Source of the DNA: an uncultured Thermomicrobia bacterium
GTDB taxonomy: Bacteria; Chloroflexota; Chloroflexia; Thermomicrobiales; JALYUS01
Length of the DNA: 49,757 nt
Reading direction: 5' to 3'
Assembly: GCA_937968015.1 (NCBI GenBank)
Contig: CALBSO010000056.1
Location: 1-49,757, forward strand
The position numbers were made by a program, and so were the translations under genes. The notes below the pieces were generated by a model. It was not told the origin of the DNA, searched no databases, and saw only the letters and a list, made by a program, of their open reading frames with translations. Positions 33,053-42,272 of the stretch are shown one piece after another. The first letter of the stretch is position 1; each line of letters begins with the position of its first letter.

Positions 33053-33250
33053 TCCTGCTACTTCTCTCCGGCGCTGATGCGCCCGTCTCATGAGTCTCGG
33101 TGGGGTTGAACAACCCCACGCCAGAGGAGGGCGGGGAGACTCAGGGACTGGAGGGTGGATGCGATCGAGCCAACGCGCCCATCCATCCTCCAATACCCAA
33201 GGCCCCCCACGCGGCCACAATCGGTTATGTCATCCGCATCTCCCTGCGAT
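33053..33250 (-). promoter_or_regulatory. Structured pnp leader
   Basis: Two hairpins lie in the pnp upstream region. One has GTGGGGTTG and CAACCCCAC (33100-33119, 9-bp arms). The other has 12-bp arms at 33150-33161 and 33180-33191 (one G-T pair, 18-nt loop). No gene is present. They may be RNase-III-type processing or autoregulation sites; this is inferred from E. coli pnp. Confidence 0.5.
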
Positions 33251-33286
33251 TTAAAACAAGCGACTCAGGGGTGTCATTCCCCTGAG
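33250..33286 (-). terminator. Rho-independent terminator of rpsO
   Basis: On the minus strand CTCAGGGG (33286-33279) and CCCCTGAG (33271-33264) form an 8-bp stem, followed by TCGCTTGTTTTAAA. It lies about 80 bp after the rpsO stop and may be partly read through into pnp. Confidence 0.75.
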
Positions 33287-33363
33287 CCACTCTCAGTCTC
33301 GTTCCACAAACCCACAACCGACGATTTTTGGCTGGCATCAAACCGATTCTGCCCCCGCCCGGA

Positions 33364-33633
33364 TTACCGGCGCAGCCCGAGCCGCGCGATGACCGCACGA
33401 TAGCGCTCGGAATCTTTGCTGTTGAGATACGCGAGCAAGCGGCGGCGGCGCCCGACGAGCTTCAGCAGCCCGCGCCGCGAATGGTGGTCGTGATCGTGCA
33501 GTTTGAGGTGCTCGATCAACTGGTTGATCCGTTCGGTGAGGAGCGCGATCTGTACTTCGGGGGAACCCGTGTCCCCTTCTTTCGTCGCGTAGTCTACGAT
33601 GATTTCGGTCTTCTTCGGCTTTTGCAAAGCCAT
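33364..33633 (-). CDS. rpsO: 30S ribosomal protein S15
   Basis: The 89-aa protein has exactly the family length. Motifs GDTGSPEVQIALLTERINQL, HDHHSRRGLL and VGRRRRLLAYL bind the 16S rRNA central domain. ATG 33633 has GGGGAG 8 nt upstream. Order rpsO-pnp is widespread in bacteria. A TTGCAG-N18-TATACT promoter lies about 65 nt upstream. Confidence 0.98.
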   Translation of the reverse strand: MALQKPKKTEIIVDYATKEGDTGSPEVQIALLTERINQLIEHLKLHDHDHHSRRGLLKLVGRRRRLLAYLNSKDSERYRAVIARLGLRR

Positions 33634-33695
33634 CGGCGTTGCTCCCCTCACACGTCGGCGCACCCTACGGCACGCCCGTCAATCAGTTAGCCCCA

Positions 33696-33725
33696 AGTAT
33701 AGCATAGCCGCGTGCAAGGCTGCAA
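33696..33725 (-). promoter_or_regulatory. Sigma-A-type promoter of rpsO
   Basis: On the minus strand TTGCAG (33725-33720) is followed after 18 bp by TATACT (33701-33696). The rpsO start is about 65 nt downstream. Confidence 0.65.
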
Positions 33726-33826
33726 TGGCACGCGAATAGTCAGACGCCGGAAGGCGGGCGGTCTTCGCCGTTGCCATGGCGATAGAGTGAGCCATCAGAG
33801 TATCCCGGCGTTTCAGTACGCCCGCC

Positions 33827-35500
33827 TCAGACCTCCATTACCATCGGCATAATCATCGGGCGGCGGCGGGTCTGTTCGTACAGGTACGAACCCGCGACAT
33901 CCTTGATCTTCCGTGTTAGGAAACTCCACTCCTGTGGATGGTGGCCGTTCGTGGAGATAAGGGAGTCGCGCACGCGCTCCTTCGTTCCCTCGATCAAGTC
34001 CGTCGTTCGCCGCTGCGAGACGAACCCGCGTGAGACGATGTCCGGCCCGGAGACCAGTTTCCCCGTCTGCTTGTCCACCGAGACGACGACCATCAGGATA
34101 CCGTCACGCGCCAGCATCTGCCGGTCGCGGATGACGACTTCGCCGAGTTCGCCCGCGCCGACACCGTCCACGAACAGGAATCCCGCATGGACGGTCTCAA
34201 CGATCCCCGCGAACTCGTCCGAGAAGCCGACGACGCTCCCGTTTTTCGCTAGCACGATCGCATCCTCGTCCCAGCCCATGCTCTCCGCGAGTCGCTTGTA
34301 GAGGATCAGATGCCGCTGCTCGCCGTGGAGCGGCATCACGTATTTCGGGCGGGTAAGGTTGAGCATTAACTTCAACTCTTCCCGGCTCGCGTGGCCGGAG
34401 ACATGGACAGTGGTGAGGGCAGAGTAGATCACGTCCGCGCCCAACTGGAAGAGATTATTGATGATCCGTCCGACGCTCGTCTCGTTGCCGGGGATCGGCG
34501 TCGCGCTGATAATCACGGTATCGCCGGACAGAATTTTCAACTGGCGGTGATCGCCGCCTGCCATCCGGCTGAGGGCCGCCATCGGCTCGCCCTGGCTCCC
34601 GGTCACGACATAGGCGACGCGGTTCGGTGGCAGTTCGGCCGCTCGCTTGACATCCACGATCACCCGATGCGGGTCGTGCAAATAGTCCATGCCGAGCGCC
34701 ATCTCGACATTGTTTTCCATGCTCCGGCCAATCGGACAGACCTTGCGGCCATACCGCTGCGCCACGTCCACCACCTGCTGGATGCGCGAAATCAGCGAGG
34801 CAAAAGTCGCGACGATAATCCGCCCGTCAGTCTGCGAGAAAATGCGGTCGAACGCCTCCTCGACGACGCGCTCCGAGGCGGTGAATCCTGGCGTCTCGAC
34901 ATGCACACAGTCCGTGACGAGCGCCAGCACGCCCCGGTTGCCGAAGGCGGCGATCTTGCCGAAATCGGTCGGGCGGCCATCCACCGGCGTCAGATCGAAC
35001 TTGTAATCGCCTGTGTGGACGATCAATCCGGCGGGCGTCGTGATGCCGAACCCGACGGCATCGGGAATCGAGTGGCAGACGCGGAACGGCTCGATCGTGA
35101 ACGCGCCCGCCTCGATGACATCCTCAGGCCCCATCGGGATGAGAACGGCCTTATCCAAGAGCCGCCGCTCGCGCAGTTTGACGCCGATCAGGCCGAGCGT
35201 CAGCGGCGTGCCGTAGATCGGCGGATTGCCGAGTTCTGCCAAGAGGTACGGCAGCGAGCCGATATGGTCCTCGTGCCCGTGGGTGATGAAGATGCCCCGA
35301 ATCCGGTGCAGTTTGTCCGCGAGGTACGTGATGTCCGGGATGACGAGGTCCACGCCGAACATCTCTTCTTCCGGGAAACCGACGCCGACATCCACGATGA
35401 TGATGTCATTGCCGTACTCGTAGACGGTCATATTTTTGCCGACTTCGCCCATCCCACCGAGCGGGATAATGCGCACGCGCTTCTTTGTTGTCTTTGCCAA
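33827..35500 (-). CDS. rnj: Ribonuclease J
   Basis: The 557-aa metallo-beta-lactamase/beta-CASP protein has the Zn motif THGHEDHIG, an N-terminal IIPLGGMGEVGKNM and beta-CASP features (SGHASREELKLMLNL, KYVMPLHGEQRHL). A C-terminal domain includes VDGVGAGELGEVVIRDRQ. It has 5'-3' exonuclease and endonuclease activity in mRNA decay and rRNA maturation. The start is TTG 35500, with GGAGG 10 nt upstream and the usual MAKTTKKR-type N-terminus. It is followed by rpsO and pnp, so the main RNA decay enzymes cluster here. Confidence 0.96.
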   Translation of the reverse strand: MAKTTKKRVRIIPLGGMGEVGKNMTVYEYGNDIIIVDVGVGFPEEEMFGVDLVIPDITYLADKLHRIRGIFITHGHEDHIGSLPYLLAELGNPPIYGTPLTLGLIGVKLRERRLLDKAVLIPMGPEDVIEAGAFTIEPFRVCHSIPDAVGFGITTPAGLIVHTGDYKFDLTPVDGRPTDFGKIAAFGNRGVLALVTDCVHVETPGFTASERVVEEAFDRIFSQTDGRIIVATFASLISRIQQVVDVAQRYGRKVCPIGRSMENNVEMALGMDYLHDPHRVIVDVKRAAELPPNRVAYVVTGSQGEPMAALSRMAGGDHRQLKILSGDTVIISATPIPGNETSVGRIINNLFQLGADVIYSALTTVHVSGHASREELKLMLNLTRPKYVMPLHGEQRHLILYKRLAESMGWDEDAIVLAKNGSVVGFSDEFAGIVETVHAGFLFVDGVGAGELGEVVIRDRQMLARDGILMVVVSVDKQTGKLVSGPDIVSRGFVSQRRTTDLIEGTKERVRDSLISTNGHHPQEWSFLTRKIKDVAGSYLYEQTRRRPMIMPMVMEV

Positions 35501-35608
35501 GGGGAGTGTGCCTCCTGAATTGTGTAACGTCCTGCGGCATCTCTCGTTCTTCCCACACCAGCGTCCGCAGGGTGCGCGTGGGTGGTATCAAGCCAAAATT
35601 CGTCGGCA

Positions 35609-35694
35609 GCGGGCGGCAGGCAGCACCATATGCTGACATCCTGCGTCGCTCTATCATGGCGCGTTCCAAATACGGCCCGCTGCCTGCCGCTCGC
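35609..35694. repeat. Long inverted repeat in the RNase J leader
   Basis: GCGGGCGGCAGGCAGC (35609-35624) matches the reverse complement of 35679-35694 at 15 of 16 positions, with 54 bp between. The right arm touches the stop codon of the UDG gene. It could be a regulatory stem-loop in the RNase J leader or the ends of a tiny mobile repeat. Confidence 0.5.
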
Positions 35695-36353
35695 TAAAAG
35701 AGCGTCAACTGCGCGGGTGGTTCCTCTTCATTCTCCGGCGCGGCCATCGCTTTTGCTTCTTCGAGGAGGGCCGGAATCTTCTTGATATCTTCCTTGACAT
35801 GCTCCATGAACGCCGGTTGGTGCAGCGCGGCGGCGGGGTGGACCATCGGGAAGTAGATGCGCCCGTCCGCACGCTTCGGCTGCCCGTGAATCTTCATGAT
35901 CTTCTCGCCAGGGAAGTATCGCGCCATCGAATATCGCCCAATCGCGACGATCAGGCGCGGGTTGATCAGCGCGATCTGACGGTCGAGATAGTTGCTCGTG
36001 CAGGTGCTGATCTCATCGGGCAGCGGGTCCCGGTTGCCGGGCGGGCGGCACTTGACGAGGTTCGTGATGAAGACCTGGCTGCGCTCGATGCCGACGGAGG
36101 CGAGAAGATCATTCAGCAAATTCCCGGCGGCCCCGATGAAGGGATGGCCGCGCTGGTCTTCATGGAAACCAGGCGCTTCGCCGATAAAGAGAATCGGTGC
36201 GTCAACGGGGCCATCACCGGGAACCGCCTTCGTGCGCATCTTGCAGAGTTCGCACTTCGTGCAGACGCGGATTTCCTCCGCGATCTCTTCCAATTGCGCC
36301 GCGACATTCCCGCCATGTGGCCCGCTTGCTACCGTTTCCTGTTCCTCCCGCAT
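35694..36353 (-). CDS. Family-4 uracil-DNA glycosylase (4Fe-4S)
   Basis: The 219-aa protein has the cluster Cys pair CTKCELC and later Cys in NLVKCRPPGNRDP and STCTSNYL. Active-site motifs are GEAPGFHEDQRGHPFIG and HPAAALHQPAF. It removes uracil from DNA, and often acts in thermophiles. ATG 36353. An extended -10 (TGGTATACT, minus strand 36436-36428) lies about 75 nt upstream, so it has its own promoter after the phosphohexomutase gene. Confidence 0.93.
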   Translation of the reverse strand: MREEQETVASGPHGGNVAAQLEEIAEEIRVCTKCELCKMRTKAVPGDGPVDAPILFIGEAPGFHEDQRGHPFIGAAGNLLNDLLASVGIERSQVFITNLVKCRPPGNRDPLPDEISTCTSNYLDRQIALINPRLIVAIGRYSMARYFPGEKIMKIHGQPKRADGRIYFPMVHPAAALHQPAFMEHVKEDIKKIPALLEEAKAMAAPENEEEPPAQLTLF

Positions 36354-36427
36354 ATTTCCGACCTACTCTGTCTCAGTGACAACATCACGCCGCCGTTTGC
36401 TATTCCGCAATGGAAAAGCACGCTGAC

Positions 36428-36436
36428 AGTATACCA
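36428..36436 (-). promoter_or_regulatory. Extended -10 promoter of the UDG gene
   Basis: On the minus strand TGGTATACT reads from 36436 to 36428, identical to the tyrA extended -10. It lies between the phosphohexomutase stop and the UDG start. Confidence 0.55.
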
Positions 36437-36455
36437 TGCCTGCTGCCTCGAATCG

Positions 36456-38018
36456 TCAGCGACGACGTGTGTACGTACGACTTCGCCCGCTATGCTTCCG
36501 TGCGGGTTCGCCGCTCTGCGTTTCGATTTCGGACCCTTCGCTCGTGTCGGTCGTCGTCGGCATGATCGGCGGGGGCAGCGGTTCACCATTGAGCATCGCC
36601 TGACCGAGTGCGATGAGCGATTCAACAGTGTCCGGATCGCGCGCCTCAGCGTAGATGCGTGCGAGCGGTTCCGTCCCACTCGTGCGGACGAGCAGCCAGC
36701 GACGGTCCTCCCCGATCAGTTTGATGCCGTCCAGCGTGACCGTGTTCGTGACGGGTAACCCGGCGAGGTCAATATCGCTCGCCTCGATTGCCGCAAGCCG
36801 GGCACGCACTTCGTCCATCGCATCCGCCGCCAGCGGAACGTCCTGCCGCCGGTAATGCCACGCGCCGGTGCGGATTTCGACGCCATAGCGCAGGCCCGCG
36901 ATATCCGTGCCGCGCCGCTGCATCAGATCGAGGATGGAGAGGGCTGCGACGAAGGCATCACGCTCCGGCAGGTGTGTGCCGAAGGCGAAGCCGCCGCTCT
37001 CCTCGCCGCCGAGCATCGCCTGATGCTCGACCATCGCGGGCGCGATATGCGTGTAGCCGATCGGTGTCTCAATGAGCGGCACATTGTACCGCTCCGCGAG
37101 CAGATCGAGCCGCACTGAGCCGTTGACGGATCGGACAATCGCGCCATCGGTCACGTCGTCCCGCTCGCCCAAGTACATCGCGAGCATCGCGAAGGTATCC
37201 TGGCTGCTGACGAATTCCCCGTTGTTATCCACGAGCGCGATGCGGTCGCCGTCGCCGTCGAAGGCGATACCGATGTCCGCGCCGTGCGCCTTGACCGCAT
37301 GCATGAGCGGGCCGAGCGTCTCCGCAAGCGGTTCCGGCCCCTTCATCCCCGGAAAGAGCGGATTCCGTTCCGCACGAATGGCGATGATTGGCCGCGTCCC
37401 CGTTCCGAGCAGATTTTGGAGGACGCCCGCGCCCGCACCATACATCGCATCCACAACGATACGGAGATTGGCGCGCTGGATCGCCTCGATGTCCACAAGT
37501 TTCCGCACTGCCGACTGATAGTCCGGAAAGGGATCAATTGGCATGTACCGCCCGTCAATGTACGGCCCGCCGAACGTGGTGAGCGGGATTTCCTCACCGC
37601 CGAGCCGCCGGGTGTCCGCGTACGTTTCGATCACCGTCGTCACCGTCCGGTCGGCGGGCGCGCCGATGCTCGTCTTCACCTTGATGCCGTTGTAGATCGC
37701 CGGATTATGACTGGCAGTGACCACCACGCCCGCTGCCGCCTGCGTGTGCGGCACAGTAAACGTCACAACTGGCGTCGGCACCGGGCCGTGATCGCAATAG
37801 AGGACACGCACGCCCTGGCCGAGCAGCGCTTCCGCGACCGCTTCGGCGAACTGCTCCGAGAGAAACCGCCGGTCGTGCCCGACAACGACGCCCCGCTCGG
37901 CGGCGCCCTCCGTCTGCTTCACCCAATCCGCAATGGCGGCGGCGCAGAGACGCACATTGGCGAGCGTAAATTCGTCGGCGATCACCGCACGCCAGCCATC
38001 GGTTCCGAAGCGTATCAT
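36456..38018 (-). CDS. Phosphoglucomutase/phosphomannomutase family protein
   Basis: The 520-aa alpha-D-phosphohexomutase has four domains. N-terminal IRFGTDGWRAVIAD is followed by the phosphoserine loop VVTASHNPAIYNG and the metal loop FDGDGDRIAL. The sugar-binding loop is GGEESGGFAFG and the phosphate-binding loop is VRTSGTEPLARIY. The tail after residue ~480 is Ser/Thr/Arg-rich. ATG 38018 has AGGAG 10 nt upstream. It converts between the 1- and 6-phosphates of glucose or mannose; with the SIS isomerase it supplies nucleotide-sugar precursors. Confidence 0.94.
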   Translation of the reverse strand: MIRFGTDGWRAVIADEFTLANVRLCAAAIADWVKQTEGAAERGVVVGHDRRFLSEQFAEAVAEALLGQGVRVLYCDHGPVPTPVVTFTVPHTQAAAGVVVTASHNPAIYNGIKVKTSIGAPADRTVTTVIETYADTRRLGGEEIPLTTFGGPYIDGRYMPIDPFPDYQSAVRKLVDIEAIQRANLRIVVDAMYGAGAGVLQNLLGTGTRPIIAIRAERNPLFPGMKGPEPLAETLGPLMHAVKAHGADIGIAFDGDGDRIALVDNNGEFVSSQDTFAMLAMYLGERDDVTDGAIVRSVNGSVRLDLLAERYNVPLIETPIGYTHIAPAMVEHQAMLGGEESGGFAFGTHLPERDAFVAALSILDLMQRRGTDIAGLRYGVEIRTGAWHYRRQDVPLAADAMDEVRARLAAIEASDIDLAGLPVTNTVTLDGIKLIGEDRRWLLVRTSGTEPLARIYAEARDPDTVESLIALGQAMLNGEPLPPPIMPTTTDTSEGSEIETQSGEPARKHSGRSRTYTRRR

Positions 38019-38444
38019 CGTCGCGATGCTCCTTCTTCAGGTCTAAGGGCTGATTGGGGGCGTAAATCTATCCATGTCTGCTTCCACCAGTAGCTGAGTG
38101 TATCACGCGGCGTCTGCTCGAAAACGATGCTTCGACCTCCTGATGAGAGATTAGCAACCAAACTTCTTAAGCGTTCAAGCGCCACTACAAGGGAGATCAG
38201 ACGAGCGAGTGTGGGAAATGACCGGCGTCGCCCAAAGGGGATTTATCGCGCGGCTCAGACCCATGTCAAATCATTTCCCTTCATTCCTGAACAGGTACCT
38301 TCCCGGGGTGCGCGTTGCTTGCAGCGGTCAGCGGGCCGTGATATAACCGAAGCGCGGACAATGATTTGCGACAATCCAGCATTATGTGTGACATCATCTC
38401 GCTTGGCGCCCTCTCACTCAGCATAGAGAGGTAGATGCTTTTCC
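38019..38444. other. Divergent intergenic region, ~425 bp
   Basis: This region holds the upstream regions of the phosphohexomutase (minus) and the peptide ABC operon (plus). The only clear signals are the promoter at 38319-38347 and a small hairpin at 38410-38431 that includes GAGAGG. No ORF is supported. Confidence 0.55.
38319..38347 (+). promoter_or_regulatory. Sigma-A-type promoter of the peptide ABC operon
   Basis: TTGCAG (38319-38324) and TATAAC (38342-38347) are separated by 17 bp. The first CDS starts at 38445. Confidence 0.6.
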
Positions 38445-39386
38445 ATGGGCAGATACATTCTCGCACGATTGGCCAGCCTACTCTTCGTGCTCTTTGCGGT
38501 ATCGCTGATTACCTTTCTCCTCATGCATACCGTGCCGGGCGGGCCGTTCGATGTGGGCGAACGCCGCTTGCCGGAAGCGACGCATCAGGCACAGTTGAGG
38601 AAATACGGCCTTGATAAGCCGCTCTGGGAGCAATATGTCCGCTATATGTGGCACGCCGTGCACCTCGATTTCGGCATCCCCTTTCAAAGCCCGACGGATT
38701 CGGTGATCGGCCTGATTAAGCGGGCGTGGCCCGTGACGATCAAGATCGGTCTGCTCACCATCGGGATCTCTTACACACTTGGTGTGCTGCTCGGATTCAT
38801 CGCGGCGCTCCGGCAGAATACGTGGGTGGATTACCTCGTCACCTTCGGCGCGACGCTCGGGCTGACGGTGCCGAATTTCGTGGTGGCGATTTGGCTCGTC
38901 CTTATTCTCAGTGTGCGCTTTCAATTGCTCCCGACCGGCGGATGGGGCAGCCCAAAGCAGTACATCATGCCGGTGATCGCCTACTCACTCGCCCCGATGG
39001 CGCTCGTCGCGCGGTATACGCGGGTGAGCATTCTCGAAGTGCTGCATGCGGACTACGTGCGGACGGCACGGGCGAAGGGGTTGAGCGAGCGGCGCGTGCT
39101 CGTCGGGCATGTGGCGCGCAACGCACTGATCCCGCTCGTGACGGTGATTGGCCCACAGATTCCGAATATCCTCACCGGGTCGATCTTCATCGAGTCGACC
39201 TTCCGTATCCCCGGCCTCGGGCGCTTCTTCGTCACCAGCACCTTCACGCGGGATTATCCGATGATCCTGGCGCTCGTGCTGCTCGTCGCGGCCCTGTGGG
39301 GCATCACCTATCTCATTACGGACATCCTCTACACGGTGCTCGACCCGCGCATCCGGCTCACTGGCGCCGCCGTGATGAGGAGATAA
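38445..39386 (+). CDS. ABC transporter permease, DppB/OppB type
   Basis: The 313-aa protein has six TM helices and the family N-terminus RLASLLFVLFAVSLITFLLMH with a PGGPFD loop. The EAA motif is YVRTARAKGLSERRVLVGHVARNALIP and the C-terminus FIESTFRIPGLG. It forms the channel for di/oligopeptides or other solutes with the next permease. ATG 38445; GAGAGG upstream is at long spacing. It is the first gene of a three-gene operon without ATPase genes. Confidence 0.93.
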   Translation: MGRYILARLASLLFVLFAVSLITFLLMHTVPGGPFDVGERRLPEATHQAQLRKYGLDKPLWEQYVRYMWHAVHLDFGIPFQSPTDSVIGLIKRAWPVTIKIGLLTIGISYTLGVLLGFIAALRQNTWVDYLVTFGATLGLTVPNFVVAIWLVLILSVRFQLLPTGGWGSPKQYIMPVIAYSLAPMALVARYTRVSILEVLHADYVRTARAKGLSERRVLVGHVARNALIPLVTVIGPQIPNILTGSIFIESTFRIPGLGRFFVTSTFTRDYPMILALVLLVAALWGITYLITDILYTVLDPRIRLTGAAVMRR

Positions 39387-39391
39387 GCGGG

Positions 39392-40285
39392 ATGGGAACC
39401 TCAGCCACCGCGACAAACGAACTCCCCCTCGCGGGCACGACGCGCACACGCACCAACCTGCAACTCGCGACGCAGCGCTTCGTGCATCATCGCCTGGCGA
39501 TGGCGGGTCTCGCGATCACCCTCGTCCTCGTTTTCATCGCGCTTCTCGCGCCGCTCCTTGCCCCGGAGCCCTACTATTATTCCGACCTCGCACAGGCCAA
39601 CGAGTTTCCGAGCCACCATCATTTGCTCGGCACCGACGCGATCGGCCACGATTTCTTGAGCCGGATGATCTATGGCGTGCGCACATCGTTGCTCGTCGGC
39701 TTCGTCGCTGTGTTGATCGCCTGCTGCATCGGCATGCCGCTCGGCCTCGTCGCGGGCCTGCGCGGCGGCATGACGGATTTCCTCGTCATGCGTGTCGTGG
39801 ACGTGATGACCGCATTCCCGGGCATCCTCTTCGCTATCTTCCTTATCTCCGTCGTGGGCGGGGGGCTCTTCAATGTTATCGTCGTCATTGGCCTCACCGG
39901 GTGGGTGACGATCTGCCGCCTGATGCGCGCGCAACTGCTTAGCCTGCGGGAGCAGGAATATGTGACAGCGGCGCGGGCGATGGGGGCGAGCGAGGCCGCT
40001 ATTGCGGTCCGGCATCTCCTGCCGAATGCGCTCGCGCCGATGATTATCGCGATTGCGCTCGCCATCCCGACCGCGATCTTCGCGGAGGCGGGGCTCAGTT
40101 TCCTCGGCATCGGCATCAATGAGCCGACGCCCAGCCTTGGGAAGATGGTTTCGGATAGCGCGCCGTATATCCGCGTTTACTGGCACCTCGGTTTTTTCCC
40201 GACGTTGGCGATCGCGCTCGCGATGCTGGGGTTTACGTTCGTGGGTGATGGGCTGCGCGACGCGCTCGACACGCGGCTTGGGTAG
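39392..40285 (+). CDS. ABC transporter permease, DppC/OppC type
   Basis: The 297-aa protein has an N-terminal TM after a basic segment, followed by LLGTDAIGHDFLSRMIYGVRTSL, a hallmark of OppC/DppC proteins. The EAA motif is EQEYVTAARAMGASEAAIAVRHLLPN. ATG 39392 follows GAGGAG by 9 nt and lies 5 bp after the first permease. It pairs with the DppB-type permease. Confidence 0.94.
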   Translation: MGTSATATNELPLAGTTRTRTNLQLATQRFVHHRLAMAGLAITLVLVFIALLAPLLAPEPYYYSDLAQANEFPSHHHLLGTDAIGHDFLSRMIYGVRTSLLVGFVAVLIACCIGMPLGLVAGLRGGMTDFLVMRVVDVMTAFPGILFAIFLISVVGGGLFNVIVVIGLTGWVTICRLMRAQLLSLREQEYVTAARAMGASEAAIAVRHLLPNALAPMIIAIALAIPTAIFAEAGLSFLGIGINEPTPSLGKMVSDSAPYIRVYWHLGFFPTLAIALAMLGFTFVGDGLRDALDTRLG

Positions 40286-40343
40286 AGAGGGACGGATCGA
40301 GCGAGGGGCGCTTGGCGATTGGTAGTCGGAAGGGAGTACGACA

Positions 40344-42272
40344 ATGTCTGAGGGACGGAACACGATAGACCGTGATTCGCTCGGCTACGAGCGGATTATC
40401 CTCCTCCACATGCGGCTGCGGCGGCGTGCGTTGCTCGGCGGGTCGGCGGGCGCCGCCGCAGCCGCGCTGCTTGCGGCGTGTGGCGGCAGCACCGCCCCCA
40501 CCGCGACGCCTGCACCGTCCAGTGGGGCGGCAGGCGCGCCGACAGCGGCGCAATCAGCGGCGACGCCGATCCCAACCCGCGCGCCCGTCGCGGTGGCAAC
40601 CACGGTCAGTGGTTCCGCGCCAACCGGGACGACTGCGGCGAGCCCTGCAGCGACGAGTCCCGCGGCACTCCCGGCAGATGCGGCGGCGCCGGATCAGCAA
40701 GTCTACATCGTTAACACGACGAACGAAGTGAAGGTGTTCGATTTCTGGGAGGCGGTCTATGCGCGCCCCACCATCAATAGCCTCTTCAGCGAGCCGCTCG
40801 TTCGTCTCAATAACGATTATGAACTCCAGCCCGCCTCCGCCGAATCGTGGAAGGTGAGCGACGACGGGAAGACCTGGACGTTCAAGATCGCGCCGGGCCT
40901 CGTCTGGAACGACGGGAATCCGGTCACTGCCGATGACTGGGTGGCGACATTCCAGTACGGCGCGGACCCGAAGCACGCCTGGGACTTCACCTGGTTCTTC
41001 CAGGGCATTATTAAGAACTGGGACGACGCGATTACCGGCAAAGTGCCGCTCGATCAACTCGGTGTGAAACGGGGTGGCGACGCCAACACGCTCATTTTCG
41101 AGACGCAGGCTCCCTCCCCGTACCTCCCGGCGATGCTCGTCTACTCGTGGCCGCTCTCGAAGGCGGCGCTGGCGAAGAGCGGGCCGCTCTACAACACGAA
41201 GCCGGAGACGTCGGTTTCGTCCGGGCCGTTCGTGCTGACGTCGTGGCAGAAGGACCAGCAGATCGTTTTCGAGCGCAACCCGAAATACAAGGGCAAACTG
41301 ACGCCCGCCTTCACGAAGATCGTGCAGAAGATCGCCGACGCGAAGACGAACTTCACCGCATATCAGAACAACGAGATTGACTACACGGACCATCCCGCGC
41401 CCGCCGAACTGAAGATTGCGCAGGGCGATCCGGACCTCTCCAAGCAAATCTTCTCATCGAATGGGGACTTCCGGACGTTCTACCTCTTCTTCGACGTTAA
41501 CACGCCGCCCTTCGACAACCTGAAGGTGCGGCAGGCCTTCAGCCATATCGTGGACCGCGACGCGATCCAGAAGTCGATCCTTGGCCCCGCTGGGACGCAG
41601 GCGTACTCCTGGCTGGCCCCCGGCTTCCCCGGTTCCCAGCGGGAGGCGGTCAAGGATATCCAGAAGTTCGATGTCGCGTTGGCGAAGCAACTGCTCGCCG
41701 ACGCGGGCTTCCCGGACGGCAAGAATTTCCCGAAGCAGACGATGTGGCTGCGCAATGCGGTCGCGCTCGATCAGGCGATCGCCAATGCCATCGCCGCATC
41801 AATCAAGCAGAACCTCAATATTGATGTGGAAGTCTCGAACAAGGACACGAAGCTCTTCACGGATAGCCTGACGGCCAAACCGACGAAGATCCCCTTCGGC
41901 TACGTCTCCTATGGCATGGACTTCCTCGACCCGTTCAACATGCTCAGCGTCTGGCTCTCCGGTGGCCGCCACTCATGGGTCAACAAGGACTTCGACACGA
42001 AGGTCAAGACGGCGGCATCCTTCATTGGCCCGACCGATCAGCGTATCAAGATGTTCCAGGACGCGGAGCGTATCCTTGTCTCGGATGCACCGGGCGTCTT
42101 CATCTATCATGAGACGCCGATCCAACTGATTAAGCCGTATGTCACCGGCCCCGCCCTGCAACCCGATAAGAGCGGCAACAAGAGCCTGCACTGGCCGGGC
42201 TATACAACGGCGGATAGCTCGCCGAGCGGACTGTACATCACGAAGGATGTCACGAAACTGCGGAAGGGGTAA
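40344..42272 (+). CDS. ABC transporter substrate-binding lipoprotein (family 5)
   Basis: The 642-aa protein has a twin-Arg-like signal (RLRRRALLGG) and lipobox LLAAC, suggesting a Tat- or Sec-exported lipoprotein. An Ala/Thr/Pro-rich linker precedes the SBP_bac_5 domain, with NSLFSEPLVRLNNDYELQP, WTFKIAPGLVWNDGNPVTADD and the FDNLKVRQAFSHIVDRD region. It captures peptides or similar solutes for the two upstream permeases. ATG 40344 has AGGGAG nearby; ATG 40410 would also give a full signal sequence. A strong hairpin follows. Confidence 0.92.
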   Translation: MSEGRNTIDRDSLGYERIILLHMRLRRRALLGGSAGAAAAALLAACGGSTAPTATPAPSSGAAGAPTAAQSAATPIPTRAPVAVATTVSGSAPTGTTAASPAATSPAALPADAAAPDQQVYIVNTTNEVKVFDFWEAVYARPTINSLFSEPLVRLNNDYELQPASAESWKVSDDGKTWTFKIAPGLVWNDGNPVTADDWVATFQYGADPKHAWDFTWFFQGIIKNWDDAITGKVPLDQLGVKRGGDANTLIFETQAPSPYLPAMLVYSWPLSKAALAKSGPLYNTKPETSVSSGPFVLTSWQKDQQIVFERNPKYKGKLTPAFTKIVQKIADAKTNFTAYQNNEIDYTDHPAPAELKIAQGDPDLSKQIFSSNGDFRTFYLFFDVNTPPFDNLKVRQAFSHIVDRDAIQKSILGPAGTQAYSWLAPGFPGSQREAVKDIQKFDVALAKQLLADAGFPDGKNFPKQTMWLRNAVALDQAIANAIAASIKQNLNIDVEVSNKDTKLFTDSLTAKPTKIPFGYVSYGMDFLDPFNMLSVWLSGGRHSWVNKDFDTKVKTAASFIGPTDQRIKMFQDAERILVSDAPGVFIYHETPIQLIKPYVTGPALQPDKSGNKSLHWPGYTTADSSPSGLYITKDVTKLRKG

